Below are positions 35,890 through 47,379 of a stretch of 64,000 nt of DNA, piece after piece. The notes under the pieces are model-generated. The model ran no database searches, was not told where the DNA came from, and was given only the letters and a program-made list of their open reading frames with translations. The stretch's first letter is position 1. Every line of letters begins with the position of its first letter. The stretch comes from Nannobrachium achirus (Eukaryota > Chordata > Actinopteri > Myctophiformes > Myctophidae). The stretch covers positions 34,606,082-34,670,081 of the forward strand of contig OY997645.1 in the NCBI GenBank assembly GCA_963921795.1, read 5' to 3'. The position numbers and the translations under genes are program-made.

Positions 35890-37435
35890 GTAGAGTAAAA
35901 GAGACATTACTGACCTCTGTAGCCTTCTGTTTAAATAGTACTATTGGATAGTACAGCTTTGTTATTACCTAAATTGCAGCTCGAGCAATAATATATAAAT
36001 AGGCCTATTAAAACTAATACTACCTTTGAATATAATCAACACATAATGTTCTATGGGTTAATTGTTGCCTGGCAGTGCCAGCCTCTATCACACACTTCAC
36101 CGCCAGGGGGTGGTGTTGAGTGCAGTCTGGTTTATTAACCAGGCAAGGTTAATTGGACTGTAGGCAAGATTACAAGTTTCTCTTTAGTCCTACTATTATA
36201 CAGTACTTCTTAATATTCCAGTAAAGCATGTGGTCACCAGTATGTAGCATTTAGTTAGTTATTCTCCAATAACATGGAATTTCGATAAATAAATGCAACT
36301 CTTTCTTTTAGTTTTATCTCCGATATCATAATTGAACCCATGGTTGATTACTTCTAGCAACCTTCAATGACTTCATTGCCTTAACATTCATGAAGAGCTA
36401 TAATGTTCAGCTAATAGGCATACGTTTGTTTTACGTTTGTTTTACCATCATGGAATATACAGTATGTGAAAGCTACAGTACAGTTTACTGTATCTTGTAC
36501 AGTGGAATTTTCTACACAAGCCACTTTTCAACACAGATAGCACAGAGGTCGTGAAAGTATAGGTGAATGGTCAAAGATTCGATATCTAGTAAAATGCAAC
36601 AAAACTTCCAGGCAATCCTGAAATTGGTTCCAAAATGTCTTGTTTGACCGTCCGACTGCATCATCCTCAGAGCCCCGTTGCTAAACGGAGCTAAAAATTG
36701 TTCATTCACAAGATTCCAAACCTCATCTAGAGGTTTAAGGTTTGGAATCATCTGCTCTGCAACTTCGTCCCGCCTGTCGTCCCACACCATTACCCTGGCT
36801 TATGTCACAGCTGAGACCCATTAATCACAAGTCATCGCAGAAGTGTTGAAACCTAAAATGCTCGCTACTCACAATTCCTGCACATTAACCTTGTTGCTGC
36901 CCACACAACACCCCTTAAGCTTGGCAATCATGAAGTGCAGTGCGTGTGTGCGCGCGAGCACACATGTATTTTTAGCCCTTGTCACTCATGCATTTGTGTG
37001 TGTGTGTATGTGTGTGCGGTGTGCGCGCGTCTGTGCGAGCGCATGTATTTTGAGCTCTTGTCACTCGTTAGTGTAGAAGTTCTTGCCATGCTATAAATAA
37101 ACTGGCCACAGGGAGTCGAGGATGCCAGTGGAGTGTTCTGACAGCAGAGGGCACAGCGGCCTTGTCTGCCTTGGAAATGAAGATTGAATCTGGTCTCCAA
37201 ACTAGCTAGCAGACAACAGTAGCCTATATGGCATCCCAGTAGAGGAAAAAAAACAGTATTTGGTAAATATCAATGTTACCCATGGAGGGAGGTTGTGTGA
37301 TGAATGTGAAAAATATGCAGTTGAAAGCTACTACAGTATCACATGCATAAAATATATGTGGAAAAATTCTCATTTCTACTGTGCCTCTGTTGACAACTGC
37401 TGCGCCATGAAAATGCGCGGTGGAATATGTTGATG
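35890..37435. other. No established gene
   Basis: A small hairpin (ATTCCAAACCT / AGGTTTGGAAT, near 36714-36750) and four TAC(A/T)GTA words within 36.2-36.5 kb are the only features noted besides the motif at 36102. Confidence 0.35.
36102..36118 (+). promoter_or_regulatory. CTCF-like motif
   Basis: CCGCCAGGGGGTGGTG closely resembles the CTCF core CCGCCAGGGGGCGC, with one main mismatch. A motif match alone does not show binding. Confidence 0.25.
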
Positions 37436-37441
37436 TCTTAC

Positions 37442-37566
37442 CTTGGCCCTGAGCATCAAGTAAGTGACTGTAGAGAAGTAGAAGGACCTGGATGAGAGGG
37501 AGGTTGGCAAACACGGAGGTACCTCTGCAGCCCACACGGTCCTGGTGTTTTGTGGCCATCGATGCT
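37442..37566 (-). CDS. Possible isolated exon of an unidentified gene
   Basis: The minus strand shows a good 3' splice site (a T-rich tract ending CCCACAG just before 37566) and a good donor (CAAG followed by GTAAGA at 37442-37437). The 125-bp interval is open in one frame, reading SMATKHQDRVGC then SVFANLPLIQVLLLLYSHLL and ending in phase 1. I do not recognise the peptide and found no partner exons within a few kilobases, so this may be a chance open stretch. If real, it belongs to a gene with large introns running leftward through the repeat-rich half of the window. Confidence 0.22.
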
Positions 37567-37569
37567 CTG

Positions 37570-39765
37570 TGGGTGAGAAAAATAGAGTTTCAAAGTCTGT
37601 CTAGCACACCTTGTATCCTCTCTCTACACACCATCCTGTTCAGAGAAAATCATCATTGTTAATTTAACTTGAGTGTACAACTAACTACAAACGTAACCAA
37701 ATCTGGATAATTTAACAGAGGAATTTACCGTGATCTTTAACAAGCCATACAGATGTACCAGAAGTTAGGCCTACCAGTAAATCAGTGGAGGACCATAGTC
37801 CCAGGCAATCCAAATACTGAAAATTATATTAGATTTTCTTTTTTCAGCAAGTGTGGCATCAGTAACAATTACTGTAGAATCAAGCTTCAAATAAAGCAGC
37901 AATTAAAACTAGCTTTAAAGAGTTTCCATCATCATCTCTGTGCAGTCAGACAATAGGAAAACAGCCAGTTACAAAGTGCCTGTTTAGGCAGAACATACAT
38001 ATAACAGTTCACACGCACGCACGCACGAACACATATAATACATTTATAAATGGTAAATGTAGGTTGTTACATCACTCTTTCATAAAGTATACTTTAAAGT
38101 CACAGTAAATACAATATTTAAGCAAATTAAATGTAAAAACTAAAAACTTGGCAGGGCATCTTGGCAAGCTGGACTGCTATGAATAATAGCCACAAGCGTC
38201 TAAAAATTTGGTTCTCCTCTATAGCAGTTAAACTTTCTCAGAAAGACTTTAGTACACCTCCAGTCGTCCCTGTTCGGGAATAAATCTTCTACCATCAAAG
38301 GAAATAAGATTCAGCTTGCAGGTAGAGAATGCAAGGTGGTGTAGGTGGTGTTTGGTAAATGGACCAGGCTGGTTCCATTTTTTCCTCTGCAAATTGCAAA
38401 ACAATGTCATGGTTCAAGTAGAAACTACAGTAAAAGGTTAGGATTTTTTATGGTGGAATGGTCTACTACTCCATACACTGCAGAGTTGCTACGCCCCCCT
38501 TGATGGGGGAATGGTGACATCTCATGTAAGATTATTTTACGATTATTACTAATGACAGTTTAAAGCTAAGAACTTTTACTCCAACATATCGACAGTTATC
38601 AGCTTGTAGCCCATTTTGATCCAGAGGAATGTTGCACCGCACAGATGCCTTTGAAAAGTTTTGTCTTTGATGTCATGCATGGTGTCAAACAGACTAGAGA
38701 GAAATTGCTTTCCTGCAGTTGCTGGTAAAGCTCCATCCAATCACACCAACCAATGTGCACCACATGGCAGAGTTCACCAAGTGCTATCACTCACTCTGAC
38801 ATTTCACAACAAGCTCTCACAGGATGAAGAGAAATCAATAGGCGGACGCTTATAACACACACATTTATTTTTCCATCTAGACACCGGAGAGAAAGATTAA
38901 TTACTTGGCAGGTATAATGATCTGCATCATTGGATGCACATAAATAAACCCAAATTGCTCCGCTCCTGCATACATAACGCCACGCAAATAAATATTAGTT
39001 GTTTACGGGCCAACATAGTATTTCATCCAGGAATTCTCACTTCTCACTATCATGTAGTTATGTAGAAGCTCTGACAGTGCTTCAGAGAGTTAAAGCGGAG
39101 CATTGCATAGCATGATGGCGTGAAACACTTCAATCATTGACACACTGGTTCTAAAAACATTTTGTTCATACACATCATATGTAACCGTAATAATTAACTC
39201 ACATGAAAAGTAGGCTTGAACCTGACAGAAAAACAGAAGTGGAGAGGAGCGACAATAGCCAGGTGGCTCCATTATTCAGAGTGTTCATCTATGACCTTCC
39301 TGTCTCTTAACCTCTTCTCATCAATCTCATACTGTACAACCTGCCTTGTATGTTATTGCTCCCAAAGCCAACAATGCAAATACTGGCACGAGGTTTAGTC
39401 CATTTAACTATGTTGCAATGAAAAGTAACTGTCCACGGGTTACAGATTTGATTCAATATGAATCTGGACAAGTTAAAGGTAGGCCTATAGGGTACATGAT
39501 TATTACTTTCTGCAAGTTCTGCGTTCGGCTGCGTATGTAGGTAGCCGTGTGTGTTTAAGCCCGTAGCCCAATGAGAGACCAGCATTCCTGGTGATGTCAC
39601 TGGCATCGCCAGTGGTGATGCCAGTGGTAAGCGCACCTCATGGCGCGCTCTGCTGGCGCACAAGTAGGCCATGTAGGCGCAAGTTGGCACCTCGACAGAG
39701 TGCAGTTTTGCTATTATTGTTTTGTTAAAACAATAGCTTTATGTTCTGATAGTAATAATTGCTAG
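37570..39765. other. No gene seen
   Basis: No repeat family recognised and no supported coding segment. Short CACGCACGCACG array at about 38013. Confidence 0.35.
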
Positions 39766-39930
39766 AGAGTGTTTGTTCAGTAATATGGAAGAAACATATT
39801 TTCAGGTCGGGACAACCAATTTTATCCAATCAGGAGAGAGAAGTCACACAGAACTAAAATTTAAGCTGATAAATGGGTACTCTGTCCTGATTGGCTGAAA
39901 GAGCTGGAGAGATGGGGGGACCCTGCTCTG
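39745..39930. repeat. Dispersed repeat, copy 1 of a pair with 48885-49030
   Basis: Shares TTCTGATAGTAATAATTGCT, GTTTGTTCAGTAA, TTTTCAGGTCGGGA and CCAATCAGGAGAGAGAA with the copy at 48.9 kb, in the same orientation. GAGCTGGAGAGATGGGGG here has its inverse, CCCCATCTCTCCAGCTC, inside the other copy, so the two copies differ by a local inversion. Confidence 0.6.
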
Positions 39931-40329
39931 GTTCCAGAGCAGTATGACAAACGGTAAACAAACAAACGTTTCCTGCATCTAATGAGGCTGGTCAATCTTG
40001 GCCATACAGTGGAGGTCTAAGAAAGTATGTTTACGTCAACACTATATTTTCCAGTTAGTATTAAGGCTATACTCTTAATATTGCAGGGATTAGTATCAAT
40101 GAAATTCCAATCATCTAGCTAGCATATGCCAGATGTCCAATTCTATAGATGAAATGTCATCCAATCTTGGACCTTAGATTTGTCAACATTACAAATATAA
40201 TTAACACATTTAGCTGACTTTCGAATTCAGATGACTTAAATAATTCTTAGTAGTTGTCGTAAAGCAAACAGAAGTGAATATCAAAAGATAACCAGAAGTG
40301 ATACAAGGAATGAGGAGTATTACGGCATG

Positions 40330-40475
40330 ATGTGGAGTCTGAAGGATGTGAGGTTTCAGACTGCGGTGTAAAATGGGGAGTGAGTCTGCAGTCCTGACAC
40401 AGAGGAGGTCATTCCACAGCTTGGGAGCCAGAAGGGAGAAGAGTCTATCTAGGACGATTAGAGCGTTGGCCAAGG
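40330..40475 (-). pseudogene. Non-LTR retrotransposon ORF2 C-terminal fragment
   Basis: The minus frame FSLLAPKLWNDLLCVRTADS, then LKPHIL, matches the A-P-x-L-W-N-x-L-P ... R-x-A-x-S ... L-K-T-H-L ending of fish LINE proteins. Truncated and unaccompanied by a polymerase. Confidence 0.5.
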
Positions 40476-40534
40476 TGTCACAAGGAAGGAAGGGACAGAC
40501 ACTCTATGTCAGCTGATCTAGTGTGTGGATCGTG

Positions 40535-41070
40535 TACTGTACATCTAACCACAGTCCTGTTGTTTCAAAGGTGTTAGTTAGCTTTCCCATTCCCAAACCT
40601 GCGGCAAATCAACACCGATTTACAACAGGAAGTAAACACTTGCATCATTACTGCATTCTCAACACAGTTGTACACAAGGCACATTTTTCAGGATTAATCG
40701 AATTATGCACAAATGAATACGAACTGTAATATTAATGGAATACATGCTTTTGTAAATCATGTAAATTACTTATACATGACAGGATTCTACTGCTTGTGGA
40801 TTGTGTTGGTAATAGCATTATTCATGAGTCATTGGCTCAGGTCAAAAGACTAATCAATAAACATCAGTGAACACAAATCAACTGATTAAACATATTAAGA
40901 TGAAAAACGATAGGTCTGTCTTTTACAGGATAATGGATATCAGATAATTATTAGGTCAATGAAATATATAAAATGAAACAAAGTTTGGAGATAAATGCTG
41001 TTAACATTTAAAACAACAACCTACACTAATTGTTTTTAGTAATACTAGTGTGCATGATCACTGAACACTA
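40535..41070. other. No recognisable feature
   Basis: AT-rich spacer before the giant inverted repeat. Confidence 0.4.
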
Positions 41071-41894
41071 GAGTAGTCTGGTAGGAGGCTATAGGGCCCA
41101 CGCACCCGAAAGATATATTTTTCTAACCTACCTTTTTAGAATCCTTAAGGTGTCTAGTTAATGAATTTTGATGTTCCCAGAGCCAATTTGTGTCCGATAT
41201 ATGTTTTTTTAACCATATGTTGTGTCCGTCCTGGATTTTCGGCTGTGAAAAATACAAACTTTAAATCAACATAGCTCGTGAACTATACATCCGACAGAAA
41301 CCATTCACCCCATTTTATGTACGTTTTTGCAAGATGAATTGATTGATATGAAGATTTGCCAGGGTTCCATCATGTTTAGTGCATTAAAACCCACATAAAC
41401 AGAAAAAAAGTTAAAATTCGCCTAAAATGGATCACAACAACTCCTCCCCCATGCACCCTATTGATATATTTTTTCAAACATTTGCATTTTTACAATCTTC
41501 AAGATGTGTAGTAAACAAATGTTGATGTTCCCCACTTGAAATATTGACACACGTATGTTTCTTCTGGCATAGTGTTTGCTATAGTGAATTTTCGAAAATG
41601 CAAAAAAAGAGAATGTAAAATCTACATAAGGTCTTAACTATACATTATTCTGAGACAAATGTCCAATTTGTCTGTTTCATTTTGGCATGAGGCATTGAGG
41701 GAGATGGCTAGTGACATAATATGTACATTTATGGATCATCAATACTCAAATAAATGCTAAAATGCAGGCAATTCAATAGGCAGAATGGTGCCAGAGGACA
41801 TTTACCAATACCAATGAAGTTTATTTTATTTATTTATTTTCAAATTGTTAATATGAATGCTTTAGGTGCTTTAGAGCCAGGGTTTAATTTTGCC

Positions 41895-41919
41895 TACAGT
41901 AACCCTAACCCTAACCCAA
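41895..41919. repeat. Short telomere-like run
   Basis: TAACCCTAACCCTAACCC: about three telomere units inside the left arm. The right arm does not carry them at the matching place, so they are local. Confidence 0.7.
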
Positions 41920-42321
41920 ATATACATGACGTCTTAATTAAATGATATGCATAGACAAATTACCCTATTTGGTTATATTTTGGCATGACATGTCATGCCA
42001 AAATACCATTTCATGCCAAGATTTGATTCTAGACATTCCAATGGAACCAACCTTGTCATGCCACCTTGTCGGGCAGGGGGGTATAATGCCTAATGATTCA
42101 AAGATGGACAACATTTTGGCAAGGGATTAGATTAGATTAGATATCTTTATTATCCACAAGGGAAATTTGTTTTGCTCGGGTCAGTCAAGACAATACATAA
42201 ATATACAATACAATAAAACACCCAGCAAAGTACTTCAGTTCTATAAAAAGTATAAAATAATTCTAAATATTAAAAGGTATTTAAAAGAAAGCAAAGTCCT
42301 CCATCCACACTGTGGAACACT

Positions 42322-42435
<114 letters not shown>

Positions 42436-42849
42436 CGTGCGCACGAGTGCGTGCGTCCATGTCTGGTTCATCCGGGCACCTGTGTGTGTGTATTCTGGTC
42501 CAGTTGAGGTGAATCAGGTGTTGGGGGGGTTGTGTTTATTGAGGAGCCTAATGGCAGAGGGGATGAAACTGGCACTGGCCTTTGCCCTCTTGAGTGTAGA
42601 GGCGGCCTTTGCCCTCTCCTACCAGAGGGCAGGATCTTGAAGCAGGTGCTGAGATTATGAGTTGGGTCTCTTGCGATCTTTGCTGCTTTTTTCACTGTCC
42701 TCTGGTCATAGAGATGCTGAAGGGCAGAGCACTGCATCCCACATAGCTTAGACCCCACTGAGGTTGGCCTCTGAGAGACCCCCGTACCAGGCCAGGAAGG
42801 AGAAGGTAAGGAGGCTCTCTATATGGCAGATGTAAAAGCTGCGAAGGAT

Positions 42850-42880
<31 letters not shown>
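42850..42880. repeat. (G)31 homopolymer inside the dead LINE ORF
   Basis: The G-run lies exactly where the LINE protein should continue after RLRYMDV. Its length may be a sequencing or assembly estimate. Confidence 0.9.
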
Positions 42881-42882
<2 letters not shown>

Positions 42883-43454
42883 ACATCCATATATCTCAGC
42901 CTCCGTAGGAGGTAGGTCCGCTGCTGACACTTTGCAAAGATGGCCTGTGTGCTGTCATTAAAAGTCAACCCACTGTCAATAGTGGTCCCAGCTGGAGGTA
43001 GTGCTCCTCACACCACTCGTGGAGCTTCTCTGCTTCCTCTTCAAAGTGAGCAGGGCAGTTTGAGGTGTCCACCAGAGCAGTATCGTCCTCAAACTTCACA
43101 GCCATGCTCACACGGTCTGAGCCCCTCAGGTTGTTGGTATAGAGGGAGAACAGGACTGGGGAAATCACTGTCCCCTGGGGGGCACCAGTAGATGTAATCA
43201 GGACAGAAGACGAGGAGTTGTTGACCTTAACAAACTGCTCCCTTTTAAGGAGGAAGTCCATTATCCAGAGGATCATGTGAGGATCCACCTGGAGATAAAT
43301 GGCCATCACCAATTTTCAAATGGACCCTTGAGCTTTCACCTTGATTTATGTGAATGTAAATGTGTGAAAGCCTCCCCCTGTACAGACATGCCAAATTTAG
43401 GACAATCTCATGCAGTGTTGGGTAAGAACCATGTAGCTTTTTTTACTGTCTGTA

Positions 43455-43545
43455 TAGGGGCAGCATAGCTGAATGGTTAGGGAGCCCGCCTGGGGAACCA
43501 GAGCCCCTGGTTGACCCAGGTTAGATTCCAGGCAAGGGTTCCAAT
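43455..43545 (+). repeat. SINE-like tRNA-derived piece in the left arm
   Basis: TAGCTGAATGGTTAGGGAGC resembles an A box and CAGGTTAGATTCCAGGC a B box. The inverted counterpart is at 44330-44415 in the right arm. Confidence 0.5.
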
Positions 43546-43667
43546 GTCCATGTGTGTGGAGGAAAATAGGTATCTATCAATCTGCATCTCAACTCAACAC
43601 AATTAAAAGCACATTTCTAAAGCACGTTAACATGACCAGGTCATCCAAAGTGCTGTACTGTACAGAT

Positions 43668-43960
43668 GCATTACAGTGTTCTATAGATGTAGTACAGTGG
43701 TCTGAAGATGCCTTAGAGTGGTCAACAGAACACAACAGTGGCCCACATATATGCACTAGAATGGTCTACAGATCACAACAGTGGTCTACATATGTACTAC
43801 AGTGGTCTATATATGTCGTACAGTGGCCTACATATACACTATAGTGTCTGCAGATGCAATACAGTGCTCTACAGATGTACTAGAATGGTCTACAGGTGGA
43901 CAACAGTGGTCTACAGATGTTGTACAGTGGTCAACAGATGCACTACTGTGGTCTATGCAG
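43668..43960. repeat. Minisatellite of about 20-bp units in the foldback loop
   Basis: About 15 variable units of the type ACAGTGGTCTACAGATG, each rich in CAGTGGTCTA. They sit inside the loop of the giant inverted repeat. Confidence 0.8.
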
Positions 43961-43969
43961 GACAGCCCA

Positions 43970-44245
43970 GGCTCTGCAACAGCTTGCCCCTATACATCAA
44001 GAGCTGCCCAGTCGACTGATATTTCATGACTTTATTAAAGACTTGCCTGGTCTTTAGCTGAGACTGGCAGTCCATGATTTTCCTTTACTGATGCTAATGT
44101 TTAGCTTTTGTTTATTTTGGTATTCATTGGTATTTTATTGTAAATGTCTTTATATATTGCATTGTTATGTTGTTTTCTATTTTAACTGTACAACACTTTG
44201 GGTGACCTGGTCATGTTAAATGTGCTTTAGAAATGTGCTTTTACC
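43970..44245 (+). pseudogene. LINE 3' end in the loop and inner right arm
   Basis: CNSLPLYIKSC at 43974 on matches the W-N-S-L-P-x-x-I ending of LINE proteins. GTACAACACTTTGGGTGACC and AATGTGCTTTAGAAATG is a LINE-type 3' end; part of it (about 44186 on) pairs with 43600-43665, so the inverted repeat's inner boundary lies within this LINE tail. Confidence 0.5.
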
Positions 44246-44276
44246 GGTAATTGTGTTGAGTCGAGATGCAGTGGTC

Positions 44277-44282
<6 letters not shown>

Positions 44283-44323
<41 letters not shown>
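44283..44323. repeat. (GACA)n microsatellite in the right arm
   Basis: About ten units, absent from the left arm. Confidence 0.95.
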
Positions 44324-44324
<1 letters not shown>

Positions 44325-44329
44325 GGAAC

Positions 44330-44415
44330 CCTTGCCTAGAGAATCAAACCTGGGTCAACCAGGGGCTTTGGTTCTCCAGGCGGGCTCCCTAACCATTCAG
44401 CTATGCCGCCCCTAT
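44330..44415 (-). repeat. SINE-like tRNA-derived piece in the right arm
   Basis: Inverted counterpart of 43455-43545, with CCTAACCATTCAGCTATG and GAATCAAACCTGGG as the complemented boxes. Confidence 0.5.
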
Positions 44416-44790
44416 AAAGACAGTAATAAAAACTAAATGGTTCTTGAGATTGTCCTAAATTTGGCATGTCTGTACAGGGGAGGCTTTCACGCATTTGAAT
44501 CATTAGGCGTTTACCCCCCTGCCCGACAAGGTAGCATGACAAGGTTGGTTCCATTGGAAACTTGAGGTTGTCTAGAATAAAATCTTGGCATGAAATGGTA
44601 TTTTGGCATGACATGTCATGTCAAAATAAAACAAAATAGGATCATTTGTCTATGCATATAATTTAATGAAGACGTCATGTATATTTGAAATTGTTTGCAG
44701 ATATCCAAAACTGTAGGCAAAATTAAAACCTGGGACTATGTTTTGAATTTGGATGGGATGTGTGTATCAAGCACCCAAAGCAATCAACTA

Positions 44791-46595
44791 TCTATAAATG
44801 CGAGAAGTCTCTGCGTGTGTGTCTGTCTGTCTGTCTGTAATCCGCGTATCTCGAGAACCGTTCGTCCCACCGGCTTCAGATTCGGCACGCGCGTCCCCCG
44901 CCGCGGCACGGAGTGCAGTGCCAGGCCTCGACCCGACCCGACTCGCGGTTTTCCGAAACCGGCGCGAAACGTTCGGAATCTCCTTATGCGGAGCTGATTG
45001 TTGACATCAGGCTGTTCCGGAGGAAATCGGCGCAAGCGCTGATTCATTGTGACATCACTTCATAAAAGGCTCTGACATCACGTACGCCACATGAGTCAAC
45101 AAAAAATGGACGCATATAGACGTGTTCTGATGTTCATATATGGGCTTAAATGGACACAGGCAAACATATGGCCTGTGTCCATTATACACACACAAACAGG
45201 TGTCTGCAACACAGTCGGAGGCACAGACAGATACAGAGATCTCCATAATGGGGAATAAAGGACCATATATGGCATTATATGGGCATAAAATGGACGCTTA
45301 GAGACAGATAACTCCATATATGGGCATAAATGGACACAGGCAAACAGATGGTCAAAACGGGGCTGATTGTTGACATAATCACGTACGCAAACGGAGGCAC
45401 AGACAGATACAGAGATCTCCATAATGGGGAATAAAGGGACACAGACAAACAGATATAGAGAGATCCATATATGGCATTATATGGGCATAAAATGGACGCT
45501 TAGAGACAGATAACTCCATATATGGGCATAAATGGACACAGGAATAAAGGGACACAGACAAACAGATATAGAGATATCCATATAAGGCATTATATGGGCA
45601 TAAAATGGACGATTAGAGACAGATAACTCCATATATGGGCATAAATGGACACAGGCAAACAGATGGTCAAAACGGGGCTGATTGTTGACATAATCACGTA
45701 TGCAAACATATGGCCTGTGTCCATTTATGACAACAGGTATAATGGGGTTTGAATTAAAGGGGGAACCGGCACTGTGTCTGCAACACAGTCGGAGGCACAG
45801 ACAGATACAGAGATCTCCATAAAGGGACACAGACAAACAGATATAGAGATATCCATATATGGGCATAAAATGGATGCAGACAGACAGATACAGAGATCTC
45901 CATATATGGGCATAAAATGGATGCAGACAGACAGATACAGAGATCTCCATATATGGGCATAAAATGGACGCTTAGAGACAGAATGGGCATAAGCAGCTTG
46001 GCGCTGTGCTTGCATGTCCGGTGTCTCCTCCAGGCGTGCACGTTTGGTTTGTGCGTTATCTGCAGCTTGGCGCTGTGCTTGCATGTCCGGCGTCTCCTCC
46101 AGATATAGAGATCTCCATAATGGGCATAAAGGGACACAGACAAACCGATACAGAGATCTCCATATATGGGCATAAAATGGATGCAGACAGAAAGATACAG
46201 ATATCTCCATATATGAGCATAAATGGACACAGGCAAACAGATGGTCAATACAGGCCCTACAGAGATCTCCATATATGGGCATAAAATGGACACACACACA
46301 GACAGATAACTCCATATATGGGCATAAATGGACACAGGCAAATAGATGGTCAAAACGGGTCCTACAGAGATCTCCATATACAGTATGGGCATAAAATGGA
46401 CGTAGACAGACAGATATCTCCATATATGGGCATAAATGGACACACGCAAACAGATGGTCAAAACAGATCCTATGACAACAGGTATAATGGGGTTTGCATT
46501 AAAGGGCGGGCATTCATTCCCTATTTACATTGTTCCCGAGTTGGCCAGGGCGCCGACTAGACGCTCGGCCGCCCGAAGGGCGGCCGAGCTTCTAG
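44791..46595 (+). mobile_element. Helitron-like non-autonomous element, family C, copy 2
   Basis: Starts after A with TCTATAAATGCGAGAAG and ends in the hairpin GCTCGGCCGCCC, GAA, GGGCGGCCGAGC, then CTTCTAG before T. Compared with copy 1 (13798-15825) the stem differs by one compensated pair. The first 320 bp and last 120 bp match copy 1; the middle is a different assembly of TATGGGCATAAAATGGACGC and ACAGACAGATA modules with 12 exact CCATATATGG sites by my count. It lies inside the right arm of the giant inverted repeat, whose left arm shows the uninterrupted sequence. No ORF of a transposase or helicase. Confidence 0.78.
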
Positions 46596-47379
46596 TATTA
46601 ACAATTTGAATAAAATAAAATAAAAAATAAACTTCATTTGTATTGGTAAATGTCCTCTGGCCCCATTCTGCCTATTGAATTGCCTGCATTTTAGCATTTA
46701 TTTGAGTATTGATGATCCATAAATATACATATTATGTCACCAATCATCTCCCTCAATGCCTCATGCCAAAATGAAACAGACAAATTGGACATTTGTCTCA
46801 GAATAATGTATAGTTAAGACCTTATGTAGATTTTACATTCTCTTTTTTGCATTTTCGAAAATTCACTATAGCAAACACTATGCCAGAATAAACATACATG
46901 TGTCAATATTTCAAGTGGGGAACATCAACATTTGTTTACTACACATCTTGAAGATTGTAAAAATGCAAATGTTTGAAAAAATATATCAATAGGGTGCATG
47001 GGGGAGGAGTTGTTGTGATCCATTTTAGGCGAATTTTAACTTTTTTTCTGTTTATTTGGGTTTTAATGCACTAAACATGATGGAACCATGGCAAATCTTC
47101 ATATCAATCAATTCATCTCGCAAAAACGAACATAAAATGGGGTGAATGGTTTCTGTCGGATGTATAGTTCACAAGCTATGTTGATTTAAAGTTTGTATTT
47201 TTCACAGCGAAAATCCAGGACGGACACAACATATGGTTAAAAAAAACATATATCGGACACGAATTGGCTCTGGGAACATCAAAATTCATTAACCAGACAC
47301 CTTAAGGATTCTAAAAAGGTAGGTTAGAAAAATATATCTTTCGGGTGCGTGGGCCCTATAGCCTCCTACCAGACTAGAG

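Noticed and set aside
36512..36790. 92-codon minus-strand open frame
   Set aside because: No recognisable family, weak splice context, and it includes a small inverted repeat; likely chance.
41895..41919. Chromosome-end signal from CCCTAA repeats
   Set aside because: Only three units, embedded in an inverted repeat far from any end; similar short words at 35290 and 62640 are also too short.
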